Part shown: in pieces, positions 16,801 through 23,362 of the stretch | Numbering within the stretch: position 1 is the stretch's first letter | Layout: each line of letters starts with the position of its first letter | Made by a program: the position numbers and the translations under genes | Assembly: GCA_017432405.1 (NCBI GenBank) | Contig: JAFRJF010000084.1 | Span: forward strand, 1-38,266 | Direction of reading: 5' to 3' | DNA length: 38,266 nucleotides | Origin: Clostridia bacterium | GTDB taxonomy: Bacteria > Bacillota_A > Clostridia > Christensenellales > Aristaeellaceae | Notes under the pieces: generated by a model | Databases searched by the model: none | Seen by the model: the letters and a program-made list of their open reading frames with translations, nothing else | Told to the model about the DNA's origin: nothing

Positions 16801-17060
16801 TTGTAGGTCTTGAGCGCGGAGGCACTGAGCTGGCCGTTCCGCTTCGCAAGCTGGTCCGCATCGTCGAGGCCGTAGGAGCCAGCCATGTCTTGCTTGTACC
16901 GGCTCTTGACCCAGTTCACCGTGTTGTTGTCCAGCGAATACTGCTTGCCGGACGTGCCGGTGATAATCATGCTGGGGCTCTGGGTATGCGTAGTCCGAGT
17001 CGGCGAAGGGCTGGACGGGGTCATAGTCTGTCCGTTGGGGTTTTTAGTGAAAAAGCTCAT
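7833..17060 (-). CDS. giant polyvalent protein (zincin, BECR/LPD3-like, ART-like, LPD38-like), probable ejected virion protein
   Basis: This encodes 3075 residues, one quarter of the window; AGGGGG lies 8 nt before the ATG. N-terminal 86-residue repeats (YKQD at 55 and 141; GLPS at 99 and 183) precede unrecognised sequence. Residues ~895-1170 are Gly/Ala-rich and membrane-like; ~1237-1310 is coiled coil. H1481-E-W-S-H1485 is a zincin HExxH, with a downstream Glu motif (KMELAAKFAED). Residues ~1674-1785 resemble the BECR/LPD3 fold. Residues ~1885-2250 resemble the ADP-ribosyltransferase of polyvalent proteins (HVYRGE at 1891; SFNPNYIKSADAITYDNNGNI). From ~2490 an LPD38-like region (LANPTTHFRNITGN) has hydrophobic helices. 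Such proteins enter the cell with the DNA and act as effectors. Its place at the end of the late operon fits an ejection role; virion location is inferred. Confidence 0.8.
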   Translation of the reverse strand: MSFFTKNPNGQTMTPSSPSPTRTTHTQSPSMIITGTSGKQYSLDNNTVNWVKSRYKQDMAGSYGLDDADQLAKRNGQLSASALKTYKNSNVDRQLAELGLPSEKNLEKYLESYNQWHTGGISEVYGNTVSAGAWTKIKDLYKQDWTYTDTAEDQRRKARGLMPTALAAKYTDTELDDDLQARGLPSAAEMAKYAGRYNNYLGIDGFYRNVAGEWTNLRLRGFKNDDEEYTDEETGITQTGSKWYADAFFGELDRKDDDGKFVYDGIRGLFKPRTATAEIDPKKDYVAERGKAFAAGMKTDSTAEDYARYDAFSYDDFASKYDSYYQQYYAGADLGDGYTVAKALDEIAMREDERREKAFYTVTSKHSDSIEDQSGVDDFVKRYQDMYPTATHGQMFADMFAHGIADKFVKEAMRQLKAGKSGKEARAIGTAYYEARTANQATEQTRREQTHTTELSSFEVISGVERYMTEHGGITADNVKAALAYYDDLGVPRSTLERAKKELIAGYSVQAMDGNMPEFPEISAAVGGYTVKNNSSTSAEKGKDHAASLAAFIKARKEETADTDTVNQAMTIITDSIDGVGSSVSPDVLFGIAKGVANQGWAGAGTARRALVDLGFSMDGDFTGSAAMWTEGWTDTQKTTFLNRLRNEMHTLDDVEDSNDKPVTVSGNAGYNWSGYGQSQRSANTPSEAPTFSGGGAGRSFGDTHEIGDVEYKPVKVSRKDVLADLIMGLVNPGAAITALAANLGKKKNGIYSTGEALSKAEDLLIDTFTKGDGVPLDVGEYEIVREWMQEQVASGEMTELEAFNAACALGYQDEIEAYDSEAFHAAIYKERYVPQYFEAEKGEQRAFWDEASDEEKAAIASEMWDDLGTEGQAEVFKDYNWKLDPGVYRTAGQTWGQQFLAVLPTVATSIASGAIGTADMIGTWVTGKDELWDVTQRVVEANDEVARFGNVTDNINGSAIARIASDATSEMVKMYALGSIGGAIGEGVGGVTGLSSVAAGSAGSAAVQKIAGFALDFIKASPFVVSAIGNGFEEAKMMGAGNGEATAYALVTGTLEGVLEGLNFDKLWGNVLGQEAFGKMLWDGANIWRNAGVVAKARVINMLVAGLGEATEETASYLAETFWKIHSDWGKDTEWSAEEWAEQAGMGFLTGFLGAGISAGSINEGSILQDYYESNGKIKGSILDYAVAKSWWDNASEADQEKWRNGSIKAKSLSEFANLMMQLDIVDEGKVVSAVNQDLQKLQAKWDGKVDNAQKVADGLRGKLAALDANNSNDAAKIANLTNQLSAAETTLENTKAERDAAIAKATAEGVQRILNAQAQRGDIQAALAEHYAAVYLRNESAANARDYDTLNANHARARQNGDTVDLTAEAAANAEIEATAPIERPITATVEGQIAQAPDQQREHVPDTRALTDAEVADVQRIAKRVGFRYGIDFIDDPDNVGDAWFDKSTGRITINRANITGAEAADLASNPGFWLLRHEWSHYIEGSKFYSEYLNAVTRIQMNDMGTNGYNNAIQHIIQERAAKGISLGNTAEERYQNAKMELAAKFAEDKLFTSQTAIDSFVREQGGAAARLYNWLRYVIDRGKLRRQKGSAEALAILNAERMYAKAFRAANMNPASIARDGDISYSIRKTTDNAPFVQIDEDILDGVPQDQWQKTVAAEIKKRFKGGFDVNGQHIDVTGKSANEYTRGNDTDRLNRVSPDVYADKLRASTNIDEITQASTDYVNEAPDHERKDDITGFARGNVLLRIGSNDYTAEVVIANLRNGEALFYDVVKVEPTSFAEKETKQSPLLGNANAGANSLETASTGTLPSDGNPVNPENRRYATGLTYDEYVERFGQGGNYVGQANPNTGVTAEQDEAYMRAAMSGDRETAGRMVREMYERNGWMHVYRGEPEATGSWTEVNMDKFKASGMFASPDISTAQASEYTHSYAREDLKTKPLSYGDEMPVLQEFADGVAQRIGRGLNLMAESYYMDDEGNTFTEPGKGREHHWALRDVNTGDIFADSTELTTLADAAKRKAARMIGGNPQNIYNSINDPFAGRILDLFVRFDNANEYNARGDEWDKIHLNGPKGVTLYRIEVTPDAGESGSFTLSAYPIDESVDAESSSAAERNTKTVTFTSEDDFDYSWKLENAFTELFGPKSDVAEFFMDYAEWDGEGGAVLDKVGVRDKNGRYVSPELFPEAETTSTDALAARDREAGYDGTIVRNVRDGGPRNATDTVSFNPNYIKSADAITYDNNGNIIPLSQRGNTARNELRYATGNSYNDLVQQYGAKPQGMNPRARDIQVPERVSEDKRVSDFARSFLESNKAADDMVADLQQRIADGDWMSYTQLSNQEAMDRARSYIAQRQITQAQAEFHDMVKEGKFGAKTNAIGLQLLAEAANRGDKAAVLDIATDLQLLATEAGQSVQIFSALKELGGVGSAWYMQKVVDRLNAKYSDQIADGKMLKITVDPALMQQLAEAQTTAEITKAEEAVAKYIGEQIPLTFTDRASNWRYFSMLANPTTHFRNITGNVLMAGLNTAKDAVATGVEKALGVKQEDRSHAILTAKDRSTWSGFAQASFEDQQRNLQGGGKLGFETFVKQNMRSFDTKWLNALAKFNFNALEGEDLAFIRPAYKNALMQYMKAQGYTLNEKGEAGKVNAKGEFTAITQAQMNAAVEWASNQAWKATFRDASSLATMLNRISNSGTFGRLLVEGVMPFKKTPINIAKRGIEYSPAGIIMGIAQLTNGVKKGKVTTAQAIDNLSSGITGTALMALGMFLAKAGVIRAGGEDKKKYETYLEDTGDQTYSLKFGDVSINMSAIAPATIPLFMGVALMEALDRNDGSSFDLSTFTDTMAGTLNPFMEMSFMSSLNSALQNYNNNGIGGALGNTILTAAENYGSQYLPTVTSKLGQLADPVRRTTKSDATSPLGSNLDYYARSLAKKVPGLGTVLQPDVDVWGRTDVKDTFGEYLLDVFNKLILPTNIKITNRDVVDDELIRLVESTGGVDFLPSDGNKYFTVGGQKFTMNARQYTEFSQERGQASYAALKETMRSAAYQRATDEEKAAMLEKALKAAQKSVNTRWKEILGALD

Positions 17061-17078
17061 CTGCTTGCCCCCTGTTAT

Positions 17079-18440
17079 TTAATATGCGACGTAGTTCTTC
17101 GGATTGAGCACGCCTACCCCGTTTCCGCTTCCGCCGGTTGCTTTCTGCACCGTAGACAGAATATTGCCGATGCTGCTTTGTACGGCCTGCTGCGCGAGCT
17201 GCTGCGCGAGCGGGCTGGAAGATACCGTCTGCGAGATGGTGTTGTTCGCCGGGTAGGTGATGCCGCTGTTGTCAGTGCCTCCCCCGCCGCCTCCGCCGAG
17301 GTCTACCATGCCGCCGAGGTTCCCGGCGTAGCCCATAGCGAGCTGCATGAGCTGGGTGTAGAGGTCGCTGTTGTACATATCGGCCTTGAGCTGGTTCGCC
17401 GCGTTGTCCTGCGCGATGGCCAGCAGGTTCGAGATGTTGTACTGGTTCATGTCGTTGAGCACATTCGCGTTGTACTGGTCCACGCTCATCGCGTTCCCGA
17501 TGTTGAACTGGTCAGCGGCCATCTGGTTCGCGGCGTTCTGCTGGGCGATTGCCAAGAGAGTGTTGAGGTTGTACTGGTCAGCCTGCATCTGCCCCTGCGC
17601 GTTCGCCATCGCCGCATTGTAGGCCATCTGCGAATTGTACTGGTCCGCCGCCATCTGGTTGGCCGCGTTCTGTGCGGCCGCGTTGTACGCCATGTTCGCA
17701 TTGTACTGGTCGGCGTTCATCAGCGCATTGGCGTTGAACTGGTTGACCGCGAGCGCGTTGGAGGCGTTCGCCTGCTGGGCCGCGAGGTCGTTGGCGACGT
17801 TCTGCATGTTCGCCTGGAACGCTCTGTTGAGGTAGTTCTGGTAGGAGTTGAACACCTGCTGGCCGAGGTTGCCGAGGTACTCGTTCTCCATCGCGGCGAT
17901 GTCGGAGGCTTCGGCGGCGGCCATGCGGTTCTTCGCATCGGAGAGCCAGGTGGAGGCCCCCATGCCACGGGAGGCCGCATCTACGTCAGCGGCGGCCCGG
18001 TCCCTCCCGGTCTGCGTCCGCCGTGCGTTGATGGCGTTCTCGGTGTAGGGGCGAAGGTAGGCCGAGACCTGACGGGCCAGGTCCTCCTGCGTCTGCTCCT
18101 CCACGTTGATGGTCCCGGGCGTGATGGTGTTCGCCGCCGCAATCTGCTGGGCGTTGATGCTCGGCGCGTTGATGAGCTGCGCACTGAGCGTCTGTGGCGC
18201 CGCCACGCCCTGCCACGTGAGCTGGCCGGGGCTCTGAATCGCCTGCGCCTGGAGCTGGGTGGGATTCTGCATGAGCTGGGCCTGCGCCTGCGGGACCTGC
18301 GTGATGGCGTTGTACGAGACGGTGTTCGCGTTGTTGCCGCCGAGCTGGCTTATGAGCTGGTTGTAGTAACCGAGGTATTGATTCTGCGCCGCGTTCCCGT
18401 TGTCCAACGTGAGCGTCTGCGCCTGGGTGTTGTCGGCCAT
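17079..18440 (-). CDS. Asn/Gln-rich repeat protein, probable virion/ejection protein
   Basis: This encodes 453 residues; AGGAGG precedes the ATG. The N-terminal 130 residues are Gln/Ala/Asn-rich. Residues ~225-357 are a degenerate tandem repeat of about 16-18 residues, with core AADQYNxxMAYNAA or NAANQMAADQYN, predicted to be one long alpha-helical or coiled assembly. A Gly-rich linker (GGGGGGG) and a short hydrophobic C-terminal domain follow. There is no enzymatic motif. It lies 18 bp upstream of the giant protein gene and is probably co-translated. By analogy with podovirus core proteins it may be a helical channel or carrier for the ejected giant protein; this is inference. Confidence 0.55.
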   Translation of the reverse strand: MADNTQAQTLTLDNGNAAQNQYLGYYNQLISQLGGNNANTVSYNAITQVPQAQAQLMQNPTQLQAQAIQSPGQLTWQGVAAPQTLSAQLINAPSINAQQIAAANTITPGTINVEEQTQEDLARQVSAYLRPYTENAINARRTQTGRDRAAADVDAASRGMGASTWLSDAKNRMAAAEASDIAAMENEYLGNLGQQVFNSYQNYLNRAFQANMQNVANDLAAQQANASNALAVNQFNANALMNADQYNANMAYNAAAQNAANQMAADQYNSQMAYNAAMANAQGQMQADQYNLNTLLAIAQQNAANQMAADQFNIGNAMSVDQYNANVLNDMNQYNISNLLAIAQDNAANQLKADMYNSDLYTQLMQLAMGYAGNLGGMVDLGGGGGGGTDNSGITYPANNTISQTVSSSPLAQQLAQQAVQSSIGNILSTVQKATGGSGNGVGVLNPKNYVAY

Positions 18441-18455
18441 AGCTGGGCCCTCCTG

Positions 18456-18857
18456 TTATTCGATGATAGTATCGTCGTGCAGCTCGGCGATGAGCGCTTC
18501 GCCCGCGCTACGGATAAGGGCGTTCACGTCCACGGCTGCGGCCTCAAGGAGCTTGATGGCGGGCAGGCTCATCTGCTGCTTGGTCTTGTTGAGGAGCATG
18601 ATGGACAGCTCGGTGATTTCTTCCTCGGACAGCTTGCCGTCCTGAGCGGCGGCTTTCATGCCCTCCACGACGGTCTGCTGGAGCTCGAGGACCGTACGCT
18701 GTGCGGCCTCAACCAGCTCGTCCTTGGCCTTGTTGATGTTGGTGAGCTCCACGCGCTTGAGTACCTTTGCGGTCAGCCAGGTGCCGAGCACGCCGATGAG
18801 GGTGATGAGCAAGGTGGCAAGCACCTGCGTGATGACTTCGATGATAGCGTCCTGCAT
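18456..18857 (-). CDS. holin, LLH family-like
   Basis: This encodes 133 residues. One strong N-terminal membrane segment (residues ~4-30, IIEVITQVLATLLITLIGVLGTWLTAKVL) is followed by a charged helical cytoplasmic part with a duplicated helix pattern (AAQRTVLELQQTVVEGMKAAAQDGKLSEEEITEL). This is the layout of the phage LLH holin family. The start abuts the stop of the upstream membrane protein gene; its AGGAG lies inside that gene. Together with the endolysin it makes a lysis cassette; it should form the membrane lesion that releases the lysin. Confidence 0.7.
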   Translation of the reverse strand: MQDAIIEVITQVLATLLITLIGVLGTWLTAKVLKRVELTNINKAKDELVEAAQRTVLELQQTVVEGMKAAAQDGKLSEEEITELSIMLLNKTKQQMSLPAIKLLEAAAVDVNALIRSAGEALIAELHDDTIIE

Positions 18858-19169
18858 TTATTTCTTTTCTCCTCTCATTGAGTTCATTCTTGCGAGCGCG
18901 TCCTTGAGTGGGTCCAGGTCTCCGTTCCCGCCCAGGAGGTCGTGGTAGATGTAGTGGCCACGGTTCCAGTTCTTCCACTCGTCGTACGTTATGGCCCCCT
19001 TGGCCATGTACGCCAGGGCAACGTGCTCAAGCCTGTCCTGCATGAGCCACTTGATTCCTTGGCTCTCCCCGGTCTCTTTTTGCCTTGCATTGATGATGGC
19101 GGTCACAATGGCCGTCGATGCGCCCGAGCCAATCAGGGCGCATACAATAGGCACAATGATGCTGTCCAT
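18858..19169 (-). CDS. small membrane protein of the lysis cassette (second holin or antiholin candidate)
   Basis: This encodes 103 residues. One N-terminal membrane helix (IIVPIVCALIGSGASTAIVTAII) is followed by a soluble part with the pattern YMAKGAITYDEWKNWNRGHYIYHDLLGGNGDLDPL. I recall that pattern from Firmicutes phage proteins encoded between endolysin and holin. The upstream region has GAGGAG plus AAAGG before the ATG. It sits between endolysin and holin and is coupled to the holin by adjacent stop/start. A role in timing lysis is plausible but not shown. Confidence 0.55.
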   Translation of the reverse strand: MDSIIVPIVCALIGSGASTAIVTAIINARQKETGESQGIKWLMQDRLEHVALAYMAKGAITYDEWKNWNRGHYIYHDLLGGNGDLDPLKDALARMNSMRGEKK

Positions 19170-19237
19170 TTCCTTTCTTCTCTCCTCTCGGTGTAGAATA
19201 GTGATTATTCATGAATAAACGGGGCTTCCTGCCGTTT

Positions 19238-19981
19238 TCAGACGAGCCGCGTATATTTAGGCTTGTTCGTGATATAGGCCATCTGCGGGCCAATATCGAC
19301 GCAATACCAGCCGGAGGGCGCAACGCCCAGGAACGGGAGCAGGTCACCCTTGTGGACTATCTTCACGGTCTTGCCGGTCACGGAGTCTGTGGCCCTCACC
19401 CGCACGGACTTCCCGACGACCTCGACGTACTTGGCCGTGGGCACGGGCTCAGGTTCGTGGGCCTTGTCTCCGTCGTTGAGCACGATGGCCGTGTGCCCCT
19501 TCACCTTCGTGCAGAGCACATCCCCCTTCATGAGGTAGGCGCTTTGGTCCGTGTACTTCTTGTCCGTCAGCTCCTCAAAATCGCCGGTGGCCAGTAAGCG
19601 GGCAGGCTCGCTGGCCGTGTTGAAGTCCTTGACGATGATGCCAGCATACGCGAGGCACACGCGGACGAGGCTCGAACAGTCGCACTCGCTGGAGGTCGTG
19701 ACCTTTGCGCAATCGAAGCCGTAGGGCGCGGCCTCCTTGTACAAAGTGTTCCGCTGGTGCTGGTCATACCCTATGTGCTCGTTGTCGCAGGCGGCCATCA
19801 TGTCGCCTACGAGCTTGCTACGCACGTCAGCCGACTTTGCGCGGAATACCCGCCAGCCCTTCTTGTTCTTGTACCAAGGCTGGATTTTCAGTTCGCTCCC
19901 GGTCTGGTCCCCCGGTTCGCCGCCGCTGGCCTTGCCGTGTTCGTCACCTACGGCGTTTCCGATGTATACCGTGGTGCTCAT
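19238..19981 (-). CDS. endolysin, NlpC/P60-like peptidase with C-terminal SH3-like domain
   Basis: This encodes 247 residues. The catalytic region contains DCSSLVRVC (nucleophile candidate Cys102) and GHTAIVL (His163), the Cys-His order of NlpC/P60 and CHAP-like cysteine peptidases that cut peptidoglycan stem peptides. The N-terminus (DEHGKASGGEPGDQTGSE) is a conserved feature of this Clostridia-phage lysin group. Residues ~184-247 form a bacterial SH3-like wall-binding domain (VRVRATDSVTGKTVKIVHKGD, GWYCVDIG). No signal peptide is visible, so it depends on the adjacent holin. The start overlaps the preceding stop by 4 nt. Confidence 0.8.
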   Translation of the reverse strand: MSTTVYIGNAVGDEHGKASGGEPGDQTGSELKIQPWYKNKKGWRVFRAKSADVRSKLVGDMMAACDNEHIGYDQHQRNTLYKEAAPYGFDCAKVTTSSECDCSSLVRVCLAYAGIIVKDFNTASEPARLLATGDFEELTDKKYTDQSAYLMKGDVLCTKVKGHTAIVLNDGDKAHEPEPVPTAKYVEVVGKSVRVRATDSVTGKTVKIVHKGDLLPFLGVAPSGWYCVDIGPQMAYITNKPKYTRLV

Positions 19982-20256
19982 TCTTCTTCCTCAGGCTTGC
20001 GGACGATGCGAATCCTCTGCTCAAGACCGTGCCAGACGTTACCTTCCTCGTCCACTGCCCGGACTATGACCTCATCGCACTTCCCAAGCGCCGCATACAT
20101 ACATTTCTCATAGAACTTCGGAACGATTGTCGCATCGTCATCCGCATTGTACGGCTCAGAAACAGCGACCAAGAACGGGTGCTGTTCCTCGCCTTTCACG
20201 TTGTTCCATGATTGGAACTCAAGGATTCTCACATAGTGGACATATTCAGTTTCCAT
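19978..20256 (-). CDS. hypothetical protein, 92 aa, between tail fibre and endolysin
   Basis: AAGGAGG lies 8 nt before the ATG. The product is acidic, with a compact mixed alpha/beta pattern (VHYVRILEFQSWNNVKGEEQHPFLVAVSE, DEVIVRAVDEEGNVWHGLEQRIRIV) and a terminal EEEE. There is no membrane segment. It is not recognised. Its place after the tail fibre and overlapping the lysin suggests a tail-fibre accessory or chaperone-like role, but this rests on position only. Confidence 0.5.
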   Translation of the reverse strand: METEYVHYVRILEFQSWNNVKGEEQHPFLVAVSEPYNADDDATIVPKFYEKCMYAALGKCDEVIVRAVDEEGNVWHGLEQRIRIVRKPEEEE

Positions 20257-20269
20257 TGGTTATACCTCC

Positions 20270-23200
20270 TTATGTTACGCAAATAAAGCTACCATCAACA
20301 AGTGCATATCTGTCTGTGGAATATATATTTATGTCTCCCGAAGTCGAGATAGTGGCCCGTGCTGTTGCCGACCATGATTCTTGCCCTGAACCTCTCAATG
20401 CCATATAGTCACCCGGCCTGAATCCAACAGGCAAGGTGAATATGTATGTATTCGTGTTTGCTGTCAGGCCACTAATGTCGATATGTAGATAGCACACATT
20501 CCCAATTCTTGCATACCAACACGTTCTATATACAGAGCAGTTTGACGGAGTAAAGGTTATCTTGCCGCCAGTATTCGCAACGAAGGTATATAAAGCAAGT
20601 TGCGTTTCCCCGCTGGGCGATGAGGCAACAGGAGTAAAGTTCACGGCTGTCCACCATGATTCAAATTGGGCAGGAGTATAAGTGGCGTTATTGGTTTGTT
20701 TCACATCAAAATAGCAAGCCATATACCGTGTGTCACCCCATACTGCGGTGTAATGCACATCGATATATCCGTACCCGCCATTCTGCATATAGCGTATCTT
20801 GTCGAACATTTGCAAATAAGAAATGCTCTGCTCATTCGCAAACTTCAACGCACCAGCAACGCCCCACAAAGTAATTCTCGTGGCCTGTCTTGCCCAATCA
20901 AATAGGGTTATGTCAACGGTGAAACCTATACCGCCAGCAACCCACGATGACGAACCATCGAAGACCATAACCCTGTACCAGCCCTCGCTTGAAATTGGAG
21001 CATAGCAACGCCGGGGGACTACATCGACTACGCCCTTGAACGTCGCGTCCCAGTCGCACCAGAGGCCAGCACCCTCGGGCACACCGCCGAGCCCCAGCCG
21101 GTCGTTTCCCTTGCCGAACCAGATGCCCTGGACGGTGGGCAGGGTCACGGTGAGGGTGGTGTTATTGTCGTCTGCCGCTTGTACCGCATCGACCACGGTG
21201 ACGGTCACGTCGTATGCGTTCGTGAGAGCGACGGACCACTGGGTGCCAGTCGGTTTGTATTCTGTCCCGCTTGCGCAAGACTTTGAGCCGAGCGACGTAC
21301 TTGACCCATGAAGCGTGTACTTGAGTGTGCGAGAGGACCACGAGTTCTTGCTGTTTACAGAGCTCAGAGAGAATGTCGGTTTAATCCACAAGTATTCTCC
21401 GCCCGAATCGTTTATGGTCCCGTCGGCGTTGCATCGATGCACCGTTATGCCAGAGACGGTCGGAGGCGCATAGTCGTAGACGGTCACGGAGACTGTCTTT
21501 GATGCTGTCCGATTGCGGGAGTCGGTAACGGTGACGGTCCACGTACAGCTATTGTTTGGATATGGCGCCGTCAGCACGGACGTATTCGTTGACGTGGACG
21601 TGCCAGAGCCTGCGGTTACGCCAGGACCGCTGAACACGATTGACTTTAGTGTTGCTCCGCCTTTCAATGTATAGCCGTTTGCCACGGACAGAGTGGCATA
21701 GCTATACCCCTTCGTGTAGTTGCCAGCGCCTCCCCAGGATGCAGCGTTCACCGCTGAGTTGCTTGAGTGATGCGTGGCCGTGAAGGTTGAAACGCTCGGC
21801 CTATAATCAGCCGTGTCCGGGATTGTCAGCGTGCAGGTCGTGGTGGTCGTGCCGATGGTCGTGCTTCCGCTATTCGTCACGCACGTGATGGTGCACGTGC
21901 CGCTCGTTGCGTTCGGGAACCCGGCGGCGAGCGAAGGAGGAGGGGTCCAGCTAAACGACGTGCCGACGTCCGTCGCGAAGTCAGTAATCGTCTGCGTGCC
22001 GTAGGTGCAGGACAGATTGTGCGTGTACGACGAGCTGCTTCGCGTGATGGTAATGGTCTGTGCCGTACCGAGCGTGCCGTTGGTAGTGCTCACCGTAGAT
22101 GCGGTAGCCAACCAGATGGCGTAGAGCGTGACAGCCGCGTTTGCGGTGTAGCTTGCTCCGGCAGCATACGTCGTGCCCGTGCCGTCCGCTTTCGTGTTCC
22201 AGTGCTGGAACGCATAACCGGTCCTCGCAAACCCGTTTGCCCGAAGCGGAAGGGATTGGCCATAGGTCTTAGTCTGCGAGGCCGTCGTGCCAGAGCCGCC
22301 GTTCGCGTTGTATGTTACTGCATACGTGTTGGCGACCCAGTACGGGTACAGGGTTATGGCCGCGTTGTTGGTGTATCTGCCTCCGTTGCTCCCAAGCTCA
22401 TACGCCTTGCTGTTTCCTGCGGATGCCGTGCTCCAGCCCTGTTGCGTATAGCCGGTCCTCGTGAAGATGGCGTTCTTCAGCGTGAGGTCAACGCCGTAAG
22501 TCTTGGTGTCTGTCTGTTGGCTGCCTGTCGCGCCATCGGCCGTGCCCTTGTTGTACGTGACCGTGTACGTCACGGCCGTCCAGTACGGGTACAGGTTCAG
22601 TACGTCGGACGGGCCGGAGTACGTGGCCGATAGGTTATAGACCTTCGCCCCACCATCGCTTGTGGCCCAGCCGGTCTGCGTATAGCCTGTCCGCGTGTAT
22701 GTTGCTCCACGCAGGCTCCCGCCGGAAGCTATCACGTCTGTGACGTTGTTGCCGGTGCCGTTCGAGCCCTTGTAGTAATTGACCGTGAACTCGTTGGTGG
22801 TGACGTGTAACGTGGCCGAAGTAAACCGCCACCGGCCAGATACGAGCCGCCGAGGGCCAGCCACCAAACCGTACTTAGGAATCCCGCTAAACGGTCTTGC
22901 AACACCAGAGTCCGGGTCTGACCGATACAAATTGAATGTTTGCTGACCGGTCGATAGGCTCTGCGCAGGAATTTTGTACGCCAGCGTGTCGCCGGTATCA
23001 CTGGCACTTCCCGGGTTATCTACGTTAGTGCTTCTTGCCCACGCTGCCGAACTTGAATTGCCGGACGCCGTGCTGTTGTACTTGTAGCCGATGTAGGTCT
23101 CGCCGGTCATCGCCTGTGCGCATTGGACCGTGAGCGTAAGGCCAGTAACAGTGACCCCGTTGCTCACCTTCGTGCGCAAGGACGAGAGCGTAGTCGAGTT

Positions 23201-23362
23201 GAACAGTATGTTCGTGGCATAGTAACGCGGCGAGTCAAAGCCAGAGTAACCTACTGGGTCGTCCGAATTGTACCAAAAATTAGTCCACGCATCGGAGACC
23301 CAGTCGCTATTTGTTAGACGGCCAGTATGAAGTTCTCCTGTCAGGTCGTATGTTTTTGCCAT
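20270..23362 (-). CDS. tail fibre / minor structural protein (DUF859-like with Listeria-Bacteroides repeats)
   Basis: This encodes 1030 residues, with GGGAGG directly before the ATG (which overlaps the preceding TAA). After ~190 residues of beta-rich sequence come three repeats at ~190-417. Each has VTYNxGG, TRTGYTxxGWST and a closing LYPYWTA, the pattern of the Listeria-Bacteroides (InlB B-like) repeat. Ig-like sequence follows (~440-700), then a stretch ending KGNDRLGLGGVPEGAG, characteristic of DUF859 tail proteins. The last ~250 residues are beta-rich with an aromatic-rich tip, probably the receptor-contacting end. It is expected to bind the host surface. AT content is higher at the 3' end, as in exchanged receptor-binding regions. 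Confidence 0.75.
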   Translation of the reverse strand: MAKTYDLTGELHTGRLTNSDWVSDAWTNFWYNSDDPVGYSGFDSPRYYATNILFNSTTLSSLRTKVSNGVTVTGLTLTVQCAQAMTGETYIGYKYNSTASGNSSSAAWARSTNVDNPGSASDTGDTLAYKIPAQSLSTGQQTFNLYRSDPDSGVARPFSGIPKYGLVAGPRRLVSGRWRFTSATLHVTTNEFTVNYYKGSNGTGNNVTDVIASGGSLRGATYTRTGYTQTGWATSDGGAKVYNLSATYSGPSDVLNLYPYWTAVTYTVTYNKGTADGATGSQQTDTKTYGVDLTLKNAIFTRTGYTQQGWSTASAGNSKAYELGSNGGRYTNNAAITLYPYWVANTYAVTYNANGGSGTTASQTKTYGQSLPLRANGFARTGYAFQHWNTKADGTGTTYAAGASYTANAAVTLYAIWLATASTVSTTNGTLGTAQTITITRSSSSYTHNLSCTYGTQTITDFATDVGTSFSWTPPPSLAAGFPNATSGTCTITCVTNSGSTTIGTTTTTCTLTIPDTADYRPSVSTFTATHHSSNSAVNAASWGGAGNYTKGYSYATLSVANGYTLKGGATLKSIVFSGPGVTAGSGTSTSTNTSVLTAPYPNNSCTWTVTVTDSRNRTASKTVSVTVYDYAPPTVSGITVHRCNADGTINDSGGEYLWIKPTFSLSSVNSKNSWSSRTLKYTLHGSSTSLGSKSCASGTEYKPTGTQWSVALTNAYDVTVTVVDAVQAADDNNTTLTVTLPTVQGIWFGKGNDRLGLGGVPEGAGLWCDWDATFKGVVDVVPRRCYAPISSEGWYRVMVFDGSSSWVAGGIGFTVDITLFDWARQATRITLWGVAGALKFANEQSISYLQMFDKIRYMQNGGYGYIDVHYTAVWGDTRYMACYFDVKQTNNATYTPAQFESWWTAVNFTPVASSPSGETQLALYTFVANTGGKITFTPSNCSVYRTCWYARIGNVCYLHIDISGLTANTNTYIFTLPVGFRPGDYMALRGSGQESWSATARATISTSGDINIYSTDRYALVDGSFICVT

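Noticed and set aside
7833..17060. Giant protein as an N4-type virion RNA polymerase
   Set aside because: The size and the N4-type capsid suggest it, but I see none of the T7-like polymerase motifs; the recognisable parts are polyvalent-protein domains.
17370..17760. CRISPR-like array
   Set aside because: The regularly spaced repeats are degenerate coding repeats in frame, without conserved repeats and unique spacers.
7986..18881. Very long plus-strand open frames (7986-11624 and 14946-18881) opposite the giant gene
   Set aside because: Their translations are unstructured strings rich in Val, Leu, Arg, Gly and His, without ribosome sites. They arise because the GC-rich minus-strand genes lack stops on the opposite strand.
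19205..19218. 14-bp palindrome TTATTCATGAATAA between endolysin and the small membrane protein gene
   Set aside because: It is short, AT-rich and not next to a promoter-like sequence; it may be chance or part of a weak terminator.
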